A DNA stretch of 64,000 bases from Triatoma infestans (Eukaryota > Arthropoda > Insecta > Hemiptera > Reduviidae): positions 1 through 64,000 of the forward strand of contig JAAEAF010000623.1 in the NCBI GenBank assembly GCA_011037195.1, given 5' to 3'. Made by a program: the position numbers and the translations under genes. The notes below the pieces were generated by a model, which was given only the letters and a program-made list of their open reading frames with translations, made no database searches and was not told the DNA's origin. Position 1 is the first letter of the stretch, and the number at the start of each line of letters is the position of its first letter. Shown here piece after piece: positions 24,280 through 35,789 of the stretch.

Positions 24280-25115
24280 CGGCGGTTAGTTAGCATTAGA
24301 ACAGAATTATAGGCAATCTGGAACCCGACCTTAGGTGATTTCAGAGCCATCGGCGCCAATGGCTTCGAGAAGGTCGGTACAGAATATTGTAGAGGACAAT
24401 GAGCGGATTTTATTCCTAGATACTTCACAGGAATTTTATGTAAAGGGATTGGTGAAGTCAGAGACGAATGGATTATTTAGTTGGAGGTGGACTGTTAGGT
24501 TGGAGACCTAGAATGAAGAGCATATAGAATTTATGAATATGTGGATGGATCCACAATGCCAGATATAGAATTTAGTCTGCCTTTGTTTTAGTCAGGTATT
24601 GTTTATTCGGAGTTGAGATTACTCCTTTGGATTTGACAGTTAGTGTATATCGATTTGAGGCGATGAGGAAGTCAAATCTAGTTTTCTTTTATTTGAACGT
24701 CAAGTTAAAACTTTTTGTCGAGCAGTCAAAATTTTGTATCTTTCTTCGAGTCCATCCTTATAATACAGTGTATAGGTGATGTTTTGTACAGATAAAGTCT
24801 GAGATATTTTTCTGGATCCGCTTCGGAAATAGGAATGTCATTGGAGTACAAGGAGGAAGAGCTTTGTGGTTGAAGGTAAAATATGTATATCTGTTTATTC
24901 ATCTTGATTTTCTATTGGCAGAACTAGCGCTCAAGTATTTTGATAGCTAGGGCAGGTACAGAATGGCTATATCATCGACGTTGGTGAAGATAATTGGCCT
25001 CGGGGTTTCAGAGGAGGTCAGCAATGAATACTTTAAAATAGAGAAACAAGTATGCCCCCCCTGTGGTACACATGTAAGAACTGAATGAAGATAACTGATG
25101 TTGGCAGACGTGGAA
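24280..25115 (-). pseudogene. Heavily decayed Jockey-like LINE RT
   Basis: The minus-strand translation retains short landmarks in order: VPQGG near 25060, PIIFTNVDDIAI (a damaged catalytic FADDTAI box) near 24990-24955, FNHKALP near 24870, and basic thumb-like text through about 24400. The block TFTFNHKTLPSI of the 48-kb copy has a clear counterpart here, which ties it to the same broad group. Stops and frameshifts are everywhere. Confidence 0.65.
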
Positions 25116-26560
25116 TTAACGAGTTACACACAGTCTCCGGTCTAAAATTTGAGAGACATGGCTGAACAGTATTATTTCAAACACAACAATTCGATTGCTT
25201 TGTATATTTGCAAAAACACGCTGTATATTTACGCCTATGTTTGAAAAAAAGCCATGTTCGGGACAGTGAAGATAATAACTTGGAATTCGAGTGAGTGGGG
25301 GGAGGCACGCTCGCCCACCAACTTGCATGCTGCTCATTAAAGTGAATATGCTCGCTCTCCCGCCAGCCAGTTACGAATTTAATAAATTCTGTGTTAATAT
25401 CACACTAGCCCCTCAACCCTCAACACTTCCTCTTAATTCCATTTATGTAAACTTTTATTTTAAAATAACTTTATACAGAATTTTACCATATTCTCTTTTC
25501 TTTTATTTTATCTTAATGAAAGTTTTTTTTCTCAATAAGCAGAAATATTCTCGTGCAGACTGATCAACTTCTTTTTAAGGTTCATTATCGTATTTTCGAT
25601 AAACATTCAATAATATAATTATGAAATATGTAGAATTGTAGACGGATAGATGGATAGAAAGGTTTGTTGTAATATATAGCCGTTTCAAGTGGTGTTGCCT
25701 TCAATTGAAAATGAAAAGAAAGTACAATCACATCAAATTTACTGGAGCAGTAAACAAAAACAAAATATAAATGCTTGATTATAAAGTATAAAGTTCAGAA
25801 CTGTTAGATTTTATAAAATGGCTAAATTTTAATCATTTTAATAATGAGTTCATAATTATAACAAAATTTCAGATTGGTCATCTTGAAGAGTTAAACGTTC
25901 CAAAATTATTATTTGGTCGTCACAGAATATCAAACTTATTCTAATTCAGTTAAGGACAAAAATTTGCATATTACATTAGCCAAATTATCAACTTCATTTA
26001 AAGAAATTAGAATGCCTAATTTTACATGTCAGATACCATATTACGAGATTTGTATAATTTTTCCCATCAAACGAATCTGGGTAAATAATCTAGAACATTT
26101 CTTTGGCATACATAAAAATAAACATGTCCCAATTGATGATTCCTTGGCCAAAGTTAATTTAATACGACAGTACTCAGTAGACCTATTTGCTCTAGTGAAG
26201 TCTAAGGTATAAACATATTATTTATATTGTTGTACACTGGAAAAATGGAAAAATATTAATTAGTACAATGTCAATTTGGGGCTACCTCTTTACACTTTAA
26301 ATTATTAGTGTCTAACCAAATTAATTAGTTGAATTCATTATATGTTTTTAAGTTTTTACTGCTCAATTTAATGTCACGTGCATCAAATACCAACTTAAAC
26401 GGAGACATGTAAACGTCATGCAAGCAATGGAGGATGATTTTTAGGCAAGTGTAATAGTAGTTTTAGAAAGCGACATTGTTGCATTATAACAATCTCCTCC
26501 AAAGAACCTAAACCCCTAGCGGTGGAGTATGTAAGGGTGAAAAAAGTATATCCTGAAGTA
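25116..26560. other. AT-rich DNA without recognisable gene
   Basis: No domain recognised. The open frame at 25913-26212 (about 99 codons, plus) has no motif that I know and sits in AT-rich DNA with no codon signature. Confidence 0.4.
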
Positions 26561-26579
26561 AATCTGATTGTTAAGGGTC

Positions 26580-26800
26580 TATCGTTCTAGCTCCACAAAA
26601 CTCACAACTAGAATCTTCTCGGAGAATGTTTCAAATAAAAGTGTAGATTATATGGGAAATTGGGAAGCAAGTTTAAAGAACATCTATACAGCCGCTTCCG
26701 AACCTGAGAAAAACCTTAAAAATCCAATCAGAAAAGTGGTACTTCCAGCTGGACAGATTTTCCTCAAACTCGGAATTTTTATAAAAATTTAATTAACTGG
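26580..26800 (+). repeat. FX family copy
   Basis: GAGAATGTTTCAAATAAAAG, then AGCAAGTTTAAAGAACATCT about 50 bases later, then GTGGTACTTCCAGCTGGACA and TTTCCTCAAACTCGGAATTT. The block order equals the other FX copies. Confidence 0.6.
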
Positions 26801-26820
26801 ATGAACGGCACAATATAAAT

Positions 26821-27022
26821 GGGGCGGGTGTTAGTGTAGTGGTTATGAGCATGGACTTGTAAATGGGAGGACCCCAGTTCGAGTCCCGCGTATAACTGCT
26901 AAATTTTATATTGGTATGGAAAATGTTAACAGTAAAGTATGTGCTTCCGCCCCCGTCCACGACACCTAATTTGGTAGTTGGACGTTAAGCCCGCCTGAAA
27001 AAATAGGCATTTAAAAAAAAAA
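26821..27022 (+). mobile_element. tRNA-derived SINE, second type
   Basis: The head resembles a tRNA: A-box-like TTAGTGTAGTGGTTATGAG from 26831 and B-box AGTTCGAGTCCCG from 26877. The acceptor ends do not pair, so it is not a working tRNA gene. The body ends with GGTAGTTGGACGTTAAGCCC, a style of ending often seen in insect SINEs, and a poly(A) at 27013-27022. Its body differs from the 11.2/33.4-kb SINE. Confidence 0.82.
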
Positions 27023-27039
27023 TAGCTCTGGGGAAAGCA

Positions 27040-28330
27040 TGTCCACAGCATCCCCAGAATAAATTTACCCAGACAAACATTTCAAGTAGAATTTGTTGAT
27101 CATTGTTTGTGTAAGTTGAATTACCAAGTTTAAAGGAAATCACTGGAGCCATATTTTTTGACAATTGAGAAAAATTGAATAATTCCTTCATTAAAGTGGT
27201 ATTTACAGTGTTCAGTTGTGATTAAAACCCATTGTCTTGTCTAGGATAGCGCATAAATCAGGGTTCTCAAATTTAATCACAATCCGGGGGGGTGGGGATT
27301 TAATCATTATTATTGTGTGGACCAAAACAAACTAAAAATATCTAATCTCCCACCACTTCTTACGGCTGTTAATACAATTACTGTAACTGAACAAATTTTC
27401 TCTAATCTTCATTTTATTCATTTGCCCTCCACATATATAAAAGTGGTTTGGTGACAAGTACCTACCCAAGTCAGTTAGTAAAAGTGATTATCTTGTAGTG
27501 CAGTCCAGTAGGGAGCGCCAGTAATACTGAACAAATTCAAACAACTTTTTTGCCACAAATTCCGCAGTAACTCTTAAAATCAATTATCAAAAAAATGTTT
27601 CAAATAAAAGTAATACGTTTATCTAATTTACAATTATCATTCTCACTTTAAAGAAAAACACTACAATTGCTTTTTCGAGAAAATTCTGAAATCATAATCT
27701 ATTCTGAAAGGATGCAGTTCAGGTTCCCGATTTTCTTGAAATTTTAGAGAGATTCTAGAAATGTTTCTAATGTATCTTAACATTATAAAGGTGGAAGAAC
27801 CATACATTGCACTAAAGTGGCACTTTAGAGGCCACCTCAACATTACTGTTTATCCAGAACCCTCTAAAATTATTAAAAGTTAAGAAAATATAAGTTCAAT
27901 TATAATTTAAGAAAACGATTGAATTACATAATTTGACAGGCGAGAAAATGTATTTTAGAAAATATAATTTTTTCTGTTTTAATTCGTACAAGATGTTGGA
28001 AGCATTGTTTTTACAAAAGAAATCATGAGGGTGGCGGCCGAATACAAAGCCTTAGCAGGCGCCAGTTCGCGACCCCTAACCTAATGAAATATCAAGCTCA
28101 ACTTTCTGCGATTTCCCGTATTTGAGTTGTACCAGCCATACAGACATGCCAATACATATAGACCAATTTCTAAAAATAGATTTTCTGGAGGTCCCAAAAC
28201 TTGCATTCAATGTAAATTCAATTTCGAGAAACTGATATGATCGCAATGCTTTCCCTTGACCGCAATAAGAGAAGGCAACAGAGGCCCTACCTCTTTGAAA
28301 CTTAAATTCCAAGTTCATTGAAAATTACAG
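27040..28330 (+). repeat. FX family cluster
   Basis: Copies near 27060-27210 (CCAAGTTTAAAGGAAATCAC, GGAGCCATATTTTTTGACAA), 27590-27720 (AAAAATGTTTCAAATAAAAG, TTTAAAGAAAAACACTACAA) and 28190-28300 (GGAGGTCCCAAAACTTGCAT, CAATTTCGAGAAACTGA, ATCGCAATGCTTTCCCTTGA). The SINE at 26821 lies between FX copies, so the cluster is older than that insertion. Confidence 0.55.
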
Positions 28331-29430
28331 CTTTCTTTCAGATTATGCAACCTTCTTTTTCAATCATGAATATATTGAGTTAATAAAATAGCACAAGTGA
28401 GCAAAAGAAGGAAGTGAGGTACAATAGTAGGTAGGACAGACTGATGTGTGTGTATATATAAATAAATGAATTAATGTATGAGAGCTGTGTAGAATCAGCT
28501 GACTCAGCATTCAGTGTTGCCAACAGATCGTCAGTCAATGCAGTTACAAAGAAATTTATATCAGCACTGGTTATTTCACATGTGAAACATTGTGCTATTC
28601 ACAGCATATTGCTTCATTTATTTCAAAAGAAATTTGCTAATTAACTTTTCATAGATAACAGTAATAGAAACTAATAAAATGTTGCAGAATTATCACTAAC
28701 AGTTTGGCATTATTAAAGGAATACAATTTTAACCAGATATTCAATTAAATCAACAGTGGAATAACAAATTTATAGCCTAATTTGGATAATTTAAACTAGC
28801 TTAGGGAAATTAGAAACTATGACGGGGACCAAGGGCATTTAGCTGCAATTATAATAGAAACAGTTGATAGAAGTGGCGAATTTTGTGATATTTCTAATTA
28901 TTAAACCAATCTTAAGATCTAAATGATTCATAGCGAGGGTTTCGTACCTACAGTACTGGAAATCTTGTTTTTATGGATACTTGCACAGAAGTAGTAAACT
29001 GTAATAGAATAGGGGAGCCTTCTGATTGGTACTAAACTATGTCATACTGATTCAGAAAATATGTGCGACATCTAAGCAGACTGAACTGGCCGTTAAGAGA
29101 GTAACCTGATGTGCCCGTTTCACTACAATCTGCTTACATGAATTTACAGAAAATGTTTCTAATAGGAAATCTAGATATTTATATGTATATTTGGACATTC
29201 CAAGTTAATCCCTTGGATACAGCTCGATAGGGCCGTTTTGATAAATGCTGGTAAGTTTAAAAATACAATCAGTACAATTGTACTTCCGGTTGAGCGATCT
29301 TCCCAGACTTTGAATTTCAGCAAAAGTGTAGGAAACCAACCAGGGCTTTACATTTTGGTCACATTATGCTCATTTAGTATTTATGATATATCAGGTACCG
29401 AAAGTGCCCACATGGGAAAAGTCGCAAGAA
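28331..29430. other. AT-rich DNA without recognisable gene
   Basis: No coding or repeat wording recognised apart from the edges of FX copies. Confidence 0.45.
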
Positions 29431-29830
29431 ATGCAACTTTGCACTTGTAATGTTAAACCTAATGTTTTAAGACACAAAGAACGCGCATTAATCGGATTTT
29501 TTTAGCAAAATGATTTAAATAAAAATTTCAGATCTCCATAAACTAGATGATGGAGCCAAGTTTAAAGAAAATTGTGGACCTATTTTGAGGAAAATTCAGG
29601 AAAAACGAAAAATATTTCCGTGAAAATGATATTTCCCGTTGATCATTCCGGCCAAAAACTTATTGTCAGATCACTTGGCAGCAACTAAACAAAAGGTCAA
29701 GTTTGAACTTCTGCGATTTTCAATTCACGATTTCCAAATCACTAAACCTGTATTTCCATGAACAATCAAATTCGTAAAATTGCTGATCACAGTACTTCCT
29801 CTTAAACTAGTGAGTTAAAGTAAAACTTGA
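29431..29830 (+). repeat. FX family copy, long
   Basis: Among the longest FX copies: AAAATGATTTAAATAAAAAT, GGAGCCAAGTTTAAAGAAAA, TTGTGGACCTATTTTGAGGA, CCGTTGATCATTCCGGCC, CTTATTGTCAGATCACTTGG, then AACTTCTGCGATTTTCAATT. Confidence 0.6.
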
Positions 29831-32779
29831 GATGATTACCTACACGTTGGAACGAGAGTCAAAATAAATTTAAATAACAAAAATGGGTTATATTACCATT
29901 ACAAATTGTATTCCTTATTTCTTCGCGAATATTCGTGTGCACACAAACAAACTCTTGCACCAATTTAAGAGTCTATATTGTTAATAGAAGGTTAGTTGAG
30001 AAAGGAAAGGAGATTTTCGGTTGTAGACTGGGTTAGAGCAAGTAGCTGTATGACTCGTTGCTGAAGGGGGAATGCGACGGACATAGGGCCGCGATCTACA
30101 CATGAATTGTAGACTGGATTTGCACATGCAATATTCAAACTAAATACGCACTGTGTAATATATGTATGCACTGCACTCTGGCTGCAAGAATACTGACATT
30201 GAGGGCGCGCTCAACAACTCAGACACACACACACACACACACACATACGTATACAGTTTCATACGTCACAATTGCATCACTGACTGCATTCTTACACAAT
30301 CTCTTGCCTATACCCCCTCCATATCTGCACGTGCTTCTCACTTCCATCTCTACTACTAATTCAAAAAGTAAAGAGCGAACAACTTGTAAAAGTAGAAATG
30401 ATTAATCTGATTACAGAATGAAGCAGCTTTCTTACCCTATCGAAGTTGATCGATTCCTGTTACAAGTGGACGTTTAGTATTAGAATAATGTCCCTAAAAG
30501 CAGTACAAAAGAGAGGGTTTGATGACCAGACTGCCTACAGAAAATGACGTAATGCACAAATTTAGTTACAAAAAATATAATCACATTGCAATGTCAGTTT
30601 CAATAGAGGACGTAATTAGCTGACAAACAACACAACTACTATTGTCATACATAACTAATAAAAGATCTAATGAAATGGAGAATTTACCTGTGATACAGAT
30701 AGATGTTCTAGAATATAGAATCATAGAGAAGCATTAAACAGATGAGAGACACAATCAGAACCTACAATACATAACAAAACATCTCATAGACGAGTCCACA
30801 ACTAGGAATGGAGTAGATAGGAGATCGCGCTATAGGGGCACATACTAGTCCGCCATCTTGGTCGGCCATCTTGTTAGAGCGGGAACCTTTTGGCGCCTAA
30901 AAGTATTGAAGCCGAAGGTGTTAAGAAGCTCTCCTTCCTCTATTTTCCAGTTACATCGCACTTTAATTTTGACATTTTTTTTTTTTAATCTTGTAAAATA
31001 AATAGAAATAAATAATACAAAAAAAGTTCAGTGAGACAAACTGTCTGAAGATGTATTTAACGATGATTTCAGGTGTTTACGTCCAACCAACTTAGTGGCG
31101 GTCAGTAACCTTAATTGTTACATATTCATTTAATTATGATACCTTATAAAAATGTAAGACCAGACCCAAGGGGCCTCCGCACACTGGGAGGGCACCCCGT
31201 CCGTCGGCAAATTTTTAGCAATTAGTTTGTAAGTAATCAAGAAATAATAATTAATGTTCTTCTTATCGCCCGTCTAAGATGTTCAGTTTAATCAAGAAAT
31301 AAAATAGTTCTTTAATTCTTGTATGCATTCTTTATTCTTGTATTTATTAGGTTTTTTTTATTATCTAAATAATTTAGTTGAGTTTATATTTATTTATTCA
31401 CTCTTATTTTCTATTTACAAATATTTTTTTTTTTTTATTCAAATAGTTTATATTAGATTTATTAGATTAGATTAGATAGTTTATTGCTTTTAGAGATACA
31501 TTTTCTCCGAGCAAGAAATAGTATATATTAATATTATTTAATATATATATACAAACGTTTCTAACGGAATATGTTATCATTAGCTAAAAACTTAAACAAT
31601 ATAAATGGTACGATCTGGAATACATATATGTAAAATATGTAAAATTAAAAAAATAAAAATGAAAAACAAATATGAGGAAAACATTAATAAATAGATAAAA
31701 TACTAAAATAATATTAAATAATGAAATGGTTTCCTTAACTGTGTATGATAACTTTTAAAGAATTTACGATTTATTAGGTATGTTTGCATCATTAATTAGG
31801 ATTTAGTTGCTTACTAGAAAATTAAGCCAATTCTTATGATTTGTTGTAGTTGGTCCGCAGTGCTGGGAAACATCGAAGATCGCTTTCCACGAAAATTATC
31901 TGAAAAATAAATCACTGCAGTCGTTTGCTGAGTGTGTAAACTGATTTGATTCTGTGCAAGCCTGTGTTAGCACATTGTTTAGCAAGACGTTCTGATAATA
32001 GACGAATGCCAAACAGGTCGATGTAACAAGAGTATATAACAACTACAAAATGACGTCCCTGATTTTATTTTCCTAGGAGCCTCTATAGCTCACTGCCCGG
32101 TGATGGTCAGGGCATCGAAATGGTTCCAAGGGCACAATAGATATTTCAGGTGGTACTGCAATATCCCTGCAACAATCTAATCTAGTTTATATATTTGTTT
32201 TATTGATTGCGGGTACAGACCAATGGGTATAGTGCTTCTGCATGCTTTTGTTAAGGCTGACTTCACACAAATTGAACTCACTCCAGTCTGAACTGTTGAA
32301 TTGTTAAGACAATTCGCTGGAAAATTTTTGACCATACTTCCTATCTTATCTGGCGCCCACTGACTATTATTTCTATGTACTTTAAAGAAACAGGATGCAT
32401 CGCAGCGGTTTGGAGTTGGCGATGAGCTCAAGAGTTCAGGACATTAGCAGCTGATTCTTTGATACTGGTTTAAGAAAAGTGGTAATACGCTACCAGAAAT
32501 GTGTGCAAATAACTGATCAAAGAGCGAAAAAATGTTGATATGATCTTAATAAATCATATTTATTTTACACTGTTCCTATCAGAGACAGTGTTTGCTATAA
32601 GAGAAACAGTGTCAGACAGTGTTTGCGACATGTACAAACAAAAACGTTTTTAGCGAATGATCTATAATATATAATACAAATGTATATATATATATGTGTG
32701 TGTATGTGTGTATAGTGTATACAGGTTATACATACCTATTAAATAACTGTTATTCTGGTGATTCAACTTTCATTAAAGC
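29831..32779. other. AT-rich DNA with simple repeats, no recognised gene
   Basis: No gene or element protein recognised. It contains an AC tract at 30223-30246, a GC-rich patch with nested dyads at about 31165-31205 (GGGGCCTCC with GGGAGG and CACCCC), a short run of ATTAG steps near 31455-31478, and many poly(T)/poly(A) tracts. The apparent open frame at 32177-32431 (minus, 84 codons) has no motif I know. Confidence 0.4.
30850..30898 (+). promoter_or_regulatory. Clustered YY1/Pho-like and E2F-like sites
   Basis: CCGCCATCTTGG is followed 13 bases later by GGCCATCTTG, and then by TTTTGGCGCC. The first two fit the YY1/Pho core (GCCATCTT) and the last resembles an E2F site. They fall in a small GC-richer island in AT-rich DNA with no gene visible on either side. 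This could be the remains of a promoter belonging to a retroelement. Confidence 0.3.
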
Positions 32780-33260
32780 GCATTTTGGTCTCACCACTAA
32801 ATGCTAGGAAATGAGGCAGCTGATAGAGCAGCAATGGATAGCATCCTACAGGTGAAGTACTTTAGAGTGCCTAAAATCTATATTTGGAGGATGACATCGA
32901 AGCAAAGCCAGGAAACTGGGAGACTCAATGGAAAAGTACAGAGAAGGGATCTCACACTCGGAAGTTTTTTCCTAATGATGGCCAGAATGGAGGTTCATTT
33001 TAGGGCGATATAATAAATTCTCAGCGGACACGGTAAAAGTAGAGAATATTTGCATCGCTTTGAAATTGTCTATGTCATCTGGAAGCAATACAGTGCTTGG
33101 ATCACCTATAGTATGAATGCCCTCTATTGGAACATGATAGGAGTCGGCTCATTAATTGGCAGTTACCAACGGTGGTAGCTAGCCAGTTAAACATTCAACT
33201 TTATTGAAGTACTATTCGAATGAATTGAATAAATTTGTGAATAATAAATTTGGTTTTAGC
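32780..33260 (+). pseudogene. LINE RNase H end and C-terminal tail fragment
   Basis: LGNEAADRAAMDSIL at 32805-32850 is the last conserved motif of a LINE-type RNase H, including its catalytic aspartate. After a frameshift there follow WETQWKSTEKG and FFPNDGQNGGS-like text (about 32920-33000) and then DHLIYECPLLEHDRSRL (about 33095-33150), which is the HLxxxCP-type C-terminal tail common to I/R1/LOA ORF2 proteins. It is a different copy, and probably a different family, from the one at 1-2600. The RT is missing. Confidence 0.72.
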
Positions 33261-33296
33261 TACGATAATTCATATGTGTTTATATGTCTCTTTATT

Positions 33297-33540
33297 ATTA
33301 TTTTTTTTTTAATTAAGGCGCGTCAACATCTTTGGTCATTGGCGCCCGGAGCTTTCTCAGTGCACTGCCGGCCTCCGAACAGTGTTCTCTCGTTACAGAC
33401 AACACTATCTGTCACCGGACAGTTAGCTGTAGAGAGGCTCCTAGGAAGAAAAAATCTAAGGGCAGCACAGCTGGGCTCGAACTCGGGACCTCCGCGTGGG
33501 AGTCGAGTATGTTAACCACTTAGCTATTCCGTTCCCTATA
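33297..33540 (-). mobile_element. tRNA-derived SINE, same family as 11.2 kb
   Basis: On the minus strand: head with TAGCTAAGTGGTTAAC (A box) near 33525 and GAGTTCGAGCCC (B box) near 33480, then a body with GAGAGAACACTGTTC, GGCCGGCAGTGCACTGAGAA, GGGCGCCAATGACC and GATGTTGACGCG, and a poly(A), seen as T-run 33297-33310. The body matches the SINE at 11166-11395 in block order. Confidence 0.87.
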
Positions 33541-34419
33541 TTATTATTATTAATTTCAGTTTATTACTTTTGTGCCCATTAATTATTAAATTAATTATGT
33601 TCTTTTAATTGTTGTATGTATGTGTATTTTTATATGATTGTTTATTATAAGCGAAAAAAAACAAGTGTAATCCTTTGTTAAGCACGTAATAAAATGAATT
33701 TCGTCAGCGCAGGGGTACGGTGATGAGGAAAAAATCATCAAATACATATGTGAACTAAATCAGAATTCTATACAGACACAAATAAATAGATTGCAGCGTT
33801 TTATTCGCCTTTATTAAATGTGCTTATATTTCGATACTTGGCAATGAAAGTGAAAAAGTTTAAAAACCATATATTTATATCTAGTCTTTATATAAATTTT
33901 TTACACTGGAGGAGAATTTGTGTTTACAGCATATATTTTGGGAAAGAGGATTGGATGGGGGAAGAGGTTGTTATTAAGGAATGTTGTATTGGGAGTTCAC
34001 TTGGTCTTACGCGAAAGGAAAACTTGCCTTCAGTTCGGTTGGACAGATAATAATTGCGTCTATGAAGCACGTGCTGGGATAAAGATGATTTTAACTATTT
34101 TCTGCTGAATGGCCAGTCTTTCTGTCTCTAAAGTTTGAAGAAACACAAGATTACAAAAGATATCCATCACTCATAGATATATTAAATCATCCTAATAATA
34201 TCCACCTGTTTATTTTTGAAACAAGGAAAAGGCATAAATATTTATTGTACAGTTTGTTAAATATGTGTTTACTAAAATTTTTGTTTTTATGATTATTTTG
34301 TTTTTCATATTAAGATAATAAATCTAGTCGTTTTTTTAGTTAACTTGTATAACTGATGATAGGACCTTTTTTATATGTATTATTACATCTCTTATCCTCT
34401 CCACCCCTTACTCCATCTC
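33541..34419. other. AT-rich DNA without recognisable gene
   Basis: Short open frames only, without motifs. Confidence 0.45.
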
Positions 34420-34950
34420 ACCTTCACGCGGTGAACCCTGTTAAGCTGAGCAATCTTGACCAAGGTTGTGGTAACCAATCCCTTCGGAGGTCTAGATCAG
34501 CGAACAAACGAGAGACGGGGGTTCTGGCCAACTTTGGCCAGGATGGTGTAGGCTGGCAGCAGGGCTTACATCTAGGGAGTGTTGGCGGATGAACTCGACA
34601 TGGTGTCAACGGCAGCCTCCCGAGGCAAGTGTCTACTGCGAAAGGGTAGGAAGAACTCTATAGCCATGGTGAAGGCAACTTCCTAGGGGAGGGCACCCCA
34701 AAATCAAAGCCACCGGTCCTCTAGGAATAGGGGTTGAGCATAGGGGCCAACTCCCCCATCTTGTAAAAAAAAATAGAGGTTACGAAACCCAAAATTCAAG
34801 AAAAAATGGATGGAAATAATGGCAACGATCCTGGCGAGAAAAGGAAATACCAAAAAAAAAGAAAAAATACCGAAAGATTTGTCCATGGCTACATGGAACG
34901 TTAGGACTGTGTTACAACCTGGAAAAATGCAAGAGGTTGGCAACGAGGTG
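34420..34950 (+). pseudogene. 5' end of a LINE: UTR and start of AP-type endonuclease, interrupted
   Basis: A GC-rich stretch (34420-34780) contrasts with its AT-rich surroundings and looks like a LINE 5' UTR. It leads to a lysine-rich start and MATWNVRTVLQPGKMQ with EVGNEV (about 34885-34950). The WNVRT motif is the start of the apurinic-type endonuclease domain of non-LTR elements (exonuclease-endonuclease-phosphatase fold), where the N is a catalytic-site residue. The domain breaks off at 34950, exactly where the Penelope terminal repeat starts. The rest of the endonuclease is not seen after 37433. Confidence 0.72.
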
Positions 34951-34972
34951 ATAGCCTGCTTCTTTTTGTGGT

Positions 34973-35010
34973 CATCGACTGGTTTCGGGCGTTCGCCCAT
35001 CATCAGGATG
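34973..35010 (-). ncRNA. Hammerhead-type ribozyme motif in left Penelope arm
   Basis: On the minus strand from 35010 to 34973: CATC, CTGATGA, one T, GGGC/GCCC hairpin with GAAC loop, GAAA, CCAGTC, GATG. CATC and GATG form stem I, and GTC is the expected cleavage triplet. The conserved core is intact apart from the single unpaired T before stem II. Stem III is one C-G pair next to the A-U. This copy lies sense to the right-hand RT. Confidence 0.72.
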
Positions 35011-35520
35011 CGTTTGTCAAACAGTATGATAACACAAACTTGCAAAGAGCAATTATACACTGACTTGTCTTTAAAAGTTTTTGTTAAATGCCTAACTAGG
35101 TCAAGAGTGGGAGAGGGATGGTACCAGAGTGGGAAAAAACACGTTTGAGTCTTTAAAAGGCACATTTTTCTCTAAACATGGAAACATCCCATACGTGGGG
35201 ATCTATATCTTAAACTACTTGTGTTGAGGGAGATTCGCTTTACAATTAATTATCCATTATATTATATTACTATTATATTTATTTATTTATAACAGCTTGA
35301 AATAACACTGTGTCAGCCGTGAGCTGCTGAGAAATAGTCACTGAATTTGTAAAAGAAATGACAAATTCCGAGTTGAATGATCGTAAGATAGTATAGATAA
35401 ATAAATAATATTTTGTTAAACAAAATAATCAAAACAAAATTAACAAATAAACAATCAATAATCAATCTATATAAGCAGGTGGTTTGACGTCACCAATATA
35501 TTTCGCATTTCGCATTTACA

Positions 35521-35774
35521 AGAAACGACAATAAACTGAAGAACGGAATATACAGAAAACCAACCACCATCGATACAATCATACCACACAACTCCAACCA
35601 TCCTACCCACACAAACAAGCAACCCAACACAAACTAGCTTCACTGAGACATTTGACGATAGACTTAAATGTACACCCCTCCCACCCGCGAACCACAAACG
35701 AGAATTACAATCTACATCATAGCCAAGAACAATGGGTACAGTGCAAATGTCGTTAATAAACTCCTCAGAAACTG
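35521..35774 (+). pseudogene. Penelope RT thumb fragment, left copy
   Basis: The plus-strand translation reads NDNKLKNGIYRKPTTIDTII and SNHPTH-like text near 35526-35610, and after frameshifts IAKNNGYSANVVNKLLR near 35722-35770. Both are landmarks of the region just after the Penelope RT palm (YRKPT...DT block and the NNGY block). The palm itself is missing: the terminal repeat runs straight into the thumb, so this copy has a large internal deletion. Confidence 0.72.
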
Positions 35775-35789
35775 TATGATTGTATCGGC

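Noticed and set aside
26821..26895. Candidate tRNA gene
   Set aside because: A and B boxes are present, but the acceptor strands do not pair and a SINE body with poly(A) follows.
34704..35165. 153-codon minus-strand open frame
   Set aside because: It crosses the junction of the LINE 5' end and the Penelope arm in the antisense of both, so it has no biological unity.
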